A DNA stretch of 10,805 nucleotides from DATNBT01 sp964579765 (GTDB taxonomy: Bacteria; Acidobacteriota; Vicinamibacteria; Vicinamibacterales; CAVVIG01), in the NCBI GenBank assembly GCA_964579765.1, contig CAZOIK010000327.1:1-10805 (forward strand). Reading direction: 5' to 3'. The translations under genes were made by a program, and so were the position numbers. Shown piece after piece: positions 4,934 through 10,805 of this stretch. Under the pieces are notes generated by a model. It saw nothing but the letters and a program-made list of their open reading frames with translations, did no database searches and had not been told where the DNA came from. Positions within the stretch are counted from its first letter, which is position 1. The number at the start of each line of letters is the position of its first letter.

Positions 4934-6865
4934 TCATCGCACCGGGCCGAAGTCGGGCGGCGGACGACGATGATGCGTCGCCGCCTCGTACGCCGAGGCG
5001 ATTCTGAACAGCAGCGGCTCGTCGAACGGACGCGCGATGAAATCGACGCCGACCGGAATCGCCGCGGGCACCGGACCCACCAGTCGCGTGCCGCTGCCGT
5101 CGGCCACGCGGTCCCACACGTTCGTCGTGAACCCGGCGGGGACCGTGATGACGGGGAATCCCTGCTGGCCGATCAACGAATAACCGATCGGACTGCGGCC
5201 GTTCGACACCGGCTCGCGCGGCGACGTGAGCTTGCGCGGAGGAACGGTTGACATCGGCGACACGAGCGCGTCCAGCCGCTGCTCCTGCATGCACTGCATC
5301 AGCATCGTCCGCACGGCGAAGCGGCCCTGCAGCCGCGCGGCCATGTCGTAGGTCGTGGCGCGCTCGGCCTGCTCGCGCGCCCGCTTGCGATCCGGGAAGT
5401 GCGGGTCGTCGTAGAACCGCGCCTTCGTGACGAGGTCGGCGTTGCTCTTGACGTTCGCGTCGCCGCGCTCCCGGAGGTAGCGGTCCATCATGTACTTGCC
5501 CTCGCCGACCGGACCGAAGCCTCCGGCGTTGAGCGTCCGCAGCGACAGCTCCGCCGGCACGCGCGATGGATCGGCGTGCAGACCGAGCAGCGTCGCGATC
5601 TGATCGCTCCCGGACGGAAAGAGCTGTGGATATTGCCGTGCGAACGCGGCGTTGAGCTGTTCCGGCGCGGACCGTCTGATGCAGTCGGTGAACAGCTCGC
5701 CCTCGGCGCCGGGATCGACGATGGTCGCGCCCAGGGTCCGGAGCTGCGCGATCGCGCGGTTCACGAGGCCGATGCTCTCCTCGTCGGCCTTCGTCACGAG
5801 CGACGGGCGGAAGTACTCGCGAAGCACGCCGATGCGCAGCCCGTCGAGACGAGTGGCCGTCGCGAAGCTCGCGTACGGCCGCGCCGGCGTCCGGCCCACG
5901 CTGAATGCGGTCAGCTCGTCCTTCGGATCGTACCCGGCATACGCGTCCAGGATCCGGGCCGTGTCCTGCGTCGTCCGGCAGATCGGGCCGACCCGTGTGT
6001 TGAGTCCCGCGCCCATCATGCCGTCGCGGCTGACGAGCTCCTGCGTCGGCGCCAGACCGACCGTGCTGTTCACCGACGCCGGCCAGCGCACCGACACGAC
6101 CGTCTCCTCTGCGATCGCGCAGGTCACGAGGTTCGCCGCCACGGCGGTCGCCGATCCGGCGCTCGACATCCCGGGCTCGCGCTCGGTGTCGTACGGATTG
6201 CAGAACGTGCCGCCAAACGAGCTGCGCGCGCCGTCAACGGCGTATTCCGCGAGATTCGCTTTGCCGATGATGACGGCGCCCGCGTCGCGCAGGCGCTTCA
6301 CGAACGTCGCGTCGGCCGGCGGCCGGTCGTTGGCGTAATCGACGTCGCCGCCCGACGTAGTACGCATGTCGAACGTGTCGTACTGGTCCTTGATGGCCAG
6401 GACGACGCCGTGAAGCGGGCCGACCAGGCGTCCCGTCCGCGCAAACTCCCGATCCTCTCTGTCCGCGGTCTCGAGTGCGTCCGGCATGTTCGGCGCATCG
6501 TCGGCCGCGTTCGTGAGCGTGCGCGCCTTGCGCGCGTCGAAGCCCCACTGCGCGCGCGCCGCCGGCCGGAGGTTCAGCGTCGAGAGCGCGTTGATCTGGC
6601 CGGCGTGCGGGATGGTCGTGATCGGGCCGAGGATGCCCTGCGGCTGGTTGACGCAGGTGCCGTTGTACGCCTTGATGCGCCGGAGGTACGCCTCGACGAC
6701 GCCTCGAGTGGTGACCTGCTTCTTCCGGATCGCCTCCTGGATGCGATCAATCGTCGCTTCCTCGATCTGAAAACCGGACGCGCGGCGCTCCGTCTGCCCC
6801 GCCGGGGCTGCCGTGGCCGCGCCGAGCACCAGGACGGCGAGAAGACGCCGGATTCTGCGCTGCAT
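4934..6865 (-). CDS. Secreted amidase-signature family enzyme
   Basis: The 643-residue protein hydrolyses an amide, perhaps a peptide amide or aryl amide; its substrate is unknown. The first 22 residues form a signal peptide (RRIRR, hydrophobic core, APA|GQ), so it probably acts outside the cytoplasm, unlike GatA. Amidase-signature residues are readable: Lys159 in LAIKDQYD, cis-Ser234 in GMSSAGSATAVAANL, and nucleophile Ser258 in EETVVSVRWPAS. Two normally glycine-rich stretches are unusual: GGSSGGS appears as GMSSAGS, and GGSIR as VVSVR. The segment IDRIQEAIRKKQVTTRGVVE (40-59) is the usual N-terminal helix. The protein is longer than the usual 450-520 residues because of an insert-rich C-terminal half ending in a conserved-looking GQQGFPVITVPAGF block. 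It stands alone, with repeats on one side and a toxin-antitoxin relic on the other. The start ATG 6865 is supported by the signal peptide. Confidence 0.92.
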   Translation of the reverse strand: MQRRIRRLLAVLVLGAATAAPAGQTERRASGFQIEEATIDRIQEAIRKKQVTTRGVVEAYLRRIKAYNGTCVNQPQGILGPITTIPHAGQINALSTLNLRPAARAQWGFDARKARTLTNAADDAPNMPDALETADREDREFARTGRLVGPLHGVVLAIKDQYDTFDMRTTSGGDVDYANDRPPADATFVKRLRDAGAVIIGKANLAEYAVDGARSSFGGTFCNPYDTEREPGMSSAGSATAVAANLVTCAIAEETVVSVRWPASVNSTVGLAPTQELVSRDGMMGAGLNTRVGPICRTTQDTARILDAYAGYDPKDELTAFSVGRTPARPYASFATATRLDGLRIGVLREYFRPSLVTKADEESIGLVNRAIAQLRTLGATIVDPGAEGELFTDCIRRSAPEQLNAAFARQYPQLFPSGSDQIATLLGLHADPSRVPAELSLRTLNAGGFGPVGEGKYMMDRYLRERGDANVKSNADLVTKARFYDDPHFPDRKRAREQAERATTYDMAARLQGRFAVRTMLMQCMQEQRLDALVSPMSTVPPRKLTSPREPVSNGRSPIGYSLIGQQGFPVITVPAGFTTNVWDRVADGSGTRLVGPVPAAIPVGVDFIARPFDEPLLFRIASAYEAATHHRRPPPDFGPVR

Positions 6866-6875
6866 ATGCGCGGGA

Positions 6876-7074
6876 GCTTAACACGCAGACGAGTGCTTCC
6901 GTCACGCGGACGCGTACGAGGTCGGGCCAATCTCCCGTGAGCGCGTTCGACGACATAACGCTTCACGAGTTTCGCCTGCGGAAGCCGGCGCCCGCTCCAC
7001 ACAATCGCGCCGGCCTTCTTCAGCGCGTCAATGCGTTCATGCAGCGAGGCCGACTCCGGAACGATTCGTGAACT
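6876..7074 (-). pseudogene. Probable remnant of a Phd-type antitoxin fused to a broken PIN (VapC) toxin start
   Basis: There is no intact gene in the 243 bases between the amidase and the M28 gene. On the minus strand, the frame from 7074 reads IVPESASLHERIDALKKAGA then IVWSGRRLP, which resembles the C-terminal half of Phd/YefM-type antitoxins (RIVP...ERL..L...G...W.G..LP). It runs straight into AKLVKRYVVER, which resembles the first PIN-domain helix of VapC toxins (SALVKRYV.E). Beyond that, recognisable PIN-like residues appear only by changing frame (REIGPTSYASA, then VTEALVCV). The antitoxin N-terminus, the junction and the toxin body are missing. I infer an internally deleted and frameshifted toxin-antitoxin pair. 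The likeness is from memory of the families, not an alignment. Confidence 0.4.
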
Positions 7075-7108
7075 CGCGCCGGTCGCCGGATAGCCCGGGC
7101 TTCCCGAA

Positions 7109-8565
<1,457 letters not shown>

Positions 8566-8573
8566 GCCGACGC

Positions 8574-8579
8574 ATTGTA
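8574..8579 (-). promoter_or_regulatory. Possible -10 box of the M28 gene
   Basis: TACAAT on the minus strand (5 of 6 to TATAAT) lies 8 bases before ATG 8565. No good -35 is seen 17-18 bases further up. If used, the transcript would be leaderless or nearly so, as proposed for the GHMP kinase. Confidence 0.3.
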
Positions 8580-8628
8580 GTGGAGCACCTCACCCGACGC
8601 ACGACAGCCGCCGAGCCAAGCCCCCCAC

Positions 8629-8689
8629 GACTGGGGACTGGGGACTGGGGACTGGAGACTGGAGACTGGAGACTGGAGACTGGAGACTG
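8629..8689. repeat. GACTGGR heptamer tandem repeat (STRR-like)
   Basis: Three GACTGGG units (8629-8649) are followed by five GACTGGA units (8650-8684) and a final GACTG. The array lies in the 131-base gap between the start of the M28 gene and the end of the HEAT-like gene, 7 bases from the latter's stop. Heptamer arrays with this kind of unit (CCCCAGT on the other strand) are known from filamentous cyanobacteria as short tandemly repeated repetitive sequences. The switch from GGG to GGA in one block suggests unit-by-unit expansion. Confidence 0.95.
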
Positions 8690-8696
8690 CCGAAGG

Positions 8697-9467
8697 CTAG
8701 GTGCGGCTGGCGACGACCTTCTTGCGGGCGGCGACGCGGAGCGGCTCGGGGATGTTGCGGTCGGTGGACATCTGCGCGAGATCGCGCTCCATGATCCGCT
8801 GCAGCAGGTTCATGCTGATCGCGACCGGCGTCTTCGGGTTCTTGCAGAGCCGCAGCACGACTTTGTAGTTCTTCATCCAGGCGCGGTTGCGGGCGATCAT
8901 GCGCAGCACCTCTTCCGACACGCTGCCCATGCCCGCGACGGCCTCGACGTCCTGCTCGGTCATCTTCGGGCTGCTCATCGCCGCCGCCGAAATCATCTTG
9001 TTGGTGTCCCGCACCAGGATCATGCGGATTTCCTTCGAGCCCTTCACGGCTGCCTTCAGACGCTGCGTGAAGTTCATCTTCTGCAGCTTCTGCGTCACGC
9101 TCTCGTGATCGAGTGACTCGTCCTCGATTTCCGGATCGTCGTCGTCTCCGGCGTCGATGAGCGCCTTCTCGAAGTCGATGACCACGTCTTCGTCGGGGAA
9201 AATACCGCGATCGGCGAAGAACTCGCGCAGGTCGATCGACACATCCGGACGCGCGAGGAACGCCGACAGCGCCGCCGCGGGAATGCTGTTGAGCGTGGCG
9301 TCGGCGGTTCCGCGGATCTCGGGGTCCGGATCGTCGAGCAGGTGGACGAGGATGCCGAGCTGCTCGTCGGCGCGCGGCGCGAAGCCGCCCTGCGCCGCCA
9401 GCAGCCGCACGTCGCGCGCGACCTCGCCGCGTTTGAAGAATTCGAGGAGCGGACTCTGCGCGCTCAT
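8697..9467 (-). CDS. Conserved-type hypothetical protein with HEAT-like alpha-helical repeats
   Basis: The 256-residue soluble protein has no signal peptide, membrane segment or enzymatic motif. The N-terminal part (about 5-90) consists of short helical repeats such as LGILVHLLDDPDPEIRGTAD, typical of HEAT/armadillo-type scaffolds. Residues about 106-121 are very acidic (DAGDDDDPEIEDESLD), a likely linker. The C-terminal part again shows helical units with Asn/Asp-Pro turns (LVRDTNKMISAAAMSSPKMT, LRLCKNPKTPVAISMNLLQR). Similar proteins of unknown function occur in Acidobacteria and Myxobacteria, from memory. The ATG overlaps the TGA ending the extended frame of the RodZ-like gene (ATGA), so it belongs to the thiE-rodZ-like operon. 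A copy of its last 12 codons is found at 4699-4735. A role as a protein-interaction scaffold is inference. Confidence 0.8.
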   Translation of the reverse strand: MSAQSPLLEFFKRGEVARDVRLLAAQGGFAPRADEQLGILVHLLDDPDPEIRGTADATLNSIPAAALSAFLARPDVSIDLREFFADRGIFPDEDVVIDFEKALIDAGDDDDPEIEDESLDHESVTQKLQKMNFTQRLKAAVKGSKEIRMILVRDTNKMISAAAMSSPKMTEQDVEAVAGMGSVSEEVLRMIARNRAWMKNYKVVLRLCKNPKTPVAISMNLLQRIMERDLAQMSTDRNIPEPLRVAARKKVVASRT

Positions 9468-9640
9468 GGAGCGGGCGTCGGTGCGGGCGTCGGTGCGGCC
9501 GGCGGAGGTGCCTCGCGTACCGGTTCGGATTCGGCCGGGGCCGAGGGCGACGACGCCGCCGGGACCGCCTGAATCGGCGTGGACGGCTCCGGCCGCACGG
9601 CGTCGGCGGAGGCCGGCTTCGGCGCGCGCGCTCGGGCGGC
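9464..9640 (-). pseudogene. In-frame Pro/Ala-rich extension of the RodZ-like gene beyond its TAG
   Basis: Directly after the TAG at 9641-9643, the same frame stays open for 58 codons (AARARAPKPASADAVRPEPS..., ending PPPAAPTPAPTPAP) and stops with a TGA that overlaps the next gene's ATG by the usual ATGA arrangement. The composition is typical of a flexible periplasmic linker, as RodZ proteins have after their membrane helix. The simplest reading is that the gene once ended at 9464 and the TAG is a later nonsense change, a sequence error, or a readthrough site. Confidence 0.6.
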
Positions 9641-10051
9641 CTAGCGCCGTCCGACCGCGCCGAAGTAGAGGACGACGCCGGCCAGCGGCACGCTGATCAG
9701 CACGAGGCGCAGAAACGTGTAGGCCATCCGCCGATCGCTCTCGACGGCCTCGTGATCCTCAATCTGCGTCGTCGTCGGGTGTCCCGCGGTGACGGAGTCG
9801 TGCGGGAACTGCCCCATGAACTCTTCGATCAGCGGCTCGGGGTCGAGCCCGACCTCGATCGCGTACGAGCGGACGAACGCGCGGCTGAAGATGCCGCCAG
9901 GCAGGCGCGCGATGTCGTTGCGCTCGAGCGCCTCGAGCGTGATCGTCGAGATCTTCGTGGCGTTGGCAATCTGACGGAGCGACAGACCGCGGCGCTCGCG
10001 CGCCTCGCGCAGCTTCTGCCCGAAATCGCTTGCGCCTTTCTGTGCAGTCAT
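9641..10051 (-). CDS. RodZ-like membrane protein with N-terminal helix-turn-helix
   Basis: The 136-residue product has the RodZ arrangement. A Cro/C1-type HTH_25 domain occupies about 9-75 (FGQKLREARERRGLSLRQIA, then the recognition helix and the hallmark LPGGIFSRAFVRSYA). A cytoplasmic linker (about 80-108) and a transmembrane helix (LRLVLISVPLAGVVLYFGAV, about 114-133) follow. In RodZ this HTH binds MreB and the protein helps set cell shape. The usual periplasmic beta domain is missing, and translation would stop at TAG 9641 right after the membrane helix. However, 58 more codons are open in the same frame. Start ATG 10051 overlaps the thiE stop (ATGA). It could alternatively be a membrane-bound regulator; other rod genes are not in the window. 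Confidence 0.85.
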   Translation of the reverse strand: MTAQKGASDFGQKLREARERRGLSLRQIANATKISTITLEALERNDIARLPGGIFSRAFVRSYAIEVGLDPEPLIEEFMGQFPHDSVTAGHPTTTQIEDHEAVESDRRMAYTFLRLVLISVPLAGVVLYFGAVGRR

Positions 10052-10674
10052 CGGTCGGGGGACGAACCGCCGGTAATGTTAAACCGCTCCCGGAGAATCC
10101 GAACCACCTCTTTTATCGGCCGTTCCGTCTCCGTGAAGAGAGTGATGGCGGCCAGCCCCCCCGCGCCGGCTGCGGCAACCGCCCCGGCGCGCTCGACCGA
10201 CACGCCGCCAATCGCGAGGACCGGGACGGCAACCGCCGACGCGATCGCGGCCAGCCCGGTGAGGCCGAGCAGATGCTCGAGCCCCGGCTTCGACGCGGTT
10301 GGAAACACGGTGCCGGCGACCAGGTAGTCGGCGTGCCGGCCGGCCGCGATGGCCTCGCTCACGCTCCGGACGGAACAGCCGACGAGGAATCCGGCCGGAG
10401 CCATGGTGCGGGCGCGCGCAGGCGGTATCGAATCGCCCCGCAGGTGCACGCCGTCGGCTCCGCAGGCGATGGCGACGTCGAGACGATCGTTCACCACGAC
10501 GCGCGTGGACGAGCCGCGGGTGGCGGCGACCACGCCGGCAACCAGCGTCGAGAGCGCCGCGGCGTCGAGATCGCGTTCGCGGACGTGAACGAGATCGACG
10601 CCCGCCGCCGCGGCCTCGGCGGCCTGCGCGACCGGAGGCCGCCGGCGCCGATCGGTGACGAGGCACAGCATCAT
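10048..10674 (-). CDS. thiE: Thiamine-phosphate synthase family protein (ThiE/TenI)
   Basis: ThiE couples HMP-pyrophosphate and the thiazole phosphate to thiamine monophosphate in the cytoplasm. The 208-residue TIM-barrel protein keeps the expected sites: VHVRERD (29-35, usually QLREK), VNDR (61-64, substrate-metal Asn-Asp), ADGVHL (73-78), GCSVRS (99-104), GTVFPTASKP (121-130) with the phosphate-binding Thr and Lys, and AIGGV (154-158). The Gln/Lys of the first motif are replaced by His/Arg, so the related thiazole tautomerase TenI, or a promiscuous homologue, cannot be excluded; no other thi gene is in view. The start is Met-Met, with ATG 10674 overlapping the TGA of the upstream gene (ATGA). 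The stop overlaps the ATG of the RodZ-like gene, so these genes are probably co-translated. Confidence 0.85.
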   Translation of the reverse strand: MMLCLVTDRRRRPPVAQAAEAAAAGVDLVHVRERDLDAAALSTLVAGVVAATRGSSTRVVVNDRLDVAIACGADGVHLRGDSIPPARARTMAPAGFLVGCSVRSVSEAIAAGRHADYLVAGTVFPTASKPGLEHLLGLTGLAAIASAVAVPVLAIGGVSVERAGAVAAAGAGGLAAITLFTETERPIKEVVRILRERFNITGGSSPDR

Positions 10675-10805
10675 GGCGTGCGGTCGGGCGCGCCGTCGGC
10701 GTTGCGCGTGAGGAACACGGGCACGAGATCGGCGACGCCGGCAGCCATGTTCACGATGCCGACGCCGCTCACGGCGCCGCGCACGAAATCACTCACGAGC
10801 CAGGG
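10671..10805 (-). CDS. C-terminal end of an unidentified gene
   Basis: Only the last 44 codons are present (WLVSDFVRGAVSGVGIVNMA..., ending GAPDRTP), in frame to a TGA at 10673-10671 that overlaps the thiE ATG as ATGA. The segment is Val/Gly/Ala-rich, with one moderately hydrophobic stretch and a short polar tail, so a small membrane-associated protein is possible. I do not recognise the family. It is supported by the overlap pattern and by natural composition. Confidence 0.55.
   Translation of the reverse strand, partial: PWLVSDFVRGAVSGVGIVNMAAGVADLVPVFLTRNADGAPDRTP

Noticed and set aside
4613..5251. 212-codon plus-strand open frame starting in the repeat copy and running over the amidase 3' end
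   Set aside because: More than half is antisense to the amidase and the remainder is repeat-derived sequence. The composition is Arg-rich.
5399..6940. 513-codon plus-strand open frame opposite the amidase
   Set aside because: It is a shadow of the amidase with unnatural Arg/Val/Asp composition and no motif.
7092..7101. AGCCCGGGCT palindrome after the M28 gene as a terminator
   Set aside because: It has no loop or T-tract, and such short GC palindromes are expected often at this base composition.

Overview
The window is very GC-rich and densely packed, with short gene overlaps and long antisense open frames of the kind high GC creates by chance. Gene content and the small conserved proteins fit an environmental bacterium, most likely an Acidobacteriota of the Vicinamibacteria type. 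That taxon is inferred from general family resemblance; no rRNA or marker gene is present to prove it.

Layout. (1) 1-2893, minus strand: a compact peptidoglycan-recycling operon, nagZ -> ldcA -> mpl. Adjacent genes overlap by 1 base or are separated by 1 base, and mpl runs off the left edge. The three enzymes trim cytoplasmic muropeptides and return the tripeptide to UDP-MurNAc. (2) 2919-3920, plus strand: a divergently transcribed GHMP-family sugar kinase with a consensus-like promoter placed so close to its GTG that the mRNA may be leaderless. (3) 3921-4933: a repeat-rich stretch with one small conserved-looking gene (72 aa), an inverted array of 7-base repeats, a 12-unit 21-bp minisatellite, a second degenerate copy of the small gene's 5' region, and a displaced copy of another gene's last 12 codons. 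(4) 4934-6865, minus: a secreted amidase-signature enzyme. (5) 6866-7108: no intact gene, but a probable remnant of a Phd/VapC-type toxin-antitoxin pair. (6) 7109-8565, minus: a secreted M28 zinc peptidase broken by an apparent 1-base deletion in a G run. (7) 8629-8689: a GACTGGR heptamer tandem repeat. (8) 8697-10805, minus: a chain of four genes (partial unknown gene, thiE-like, RodZ-like HTH membrane protein, HEAT-like hypothetical protein) linked by ATGA overlaps, provided that an in-frame TAG in the RodZ-like gene is ignored.

The strongest observations are the amber codon that splits the RodZ-like gene from a 58-codon Pro/Ala-rich tail, the M28 frameshift, the repeat mosaic at 3921-4933 with its gene-end copies, and the toxin-antitoxin remnant. 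No complete novel defence or mobile system was found. The window is mostly metabolic and cell-wall genes with a recombination-scarred intergenic segment.
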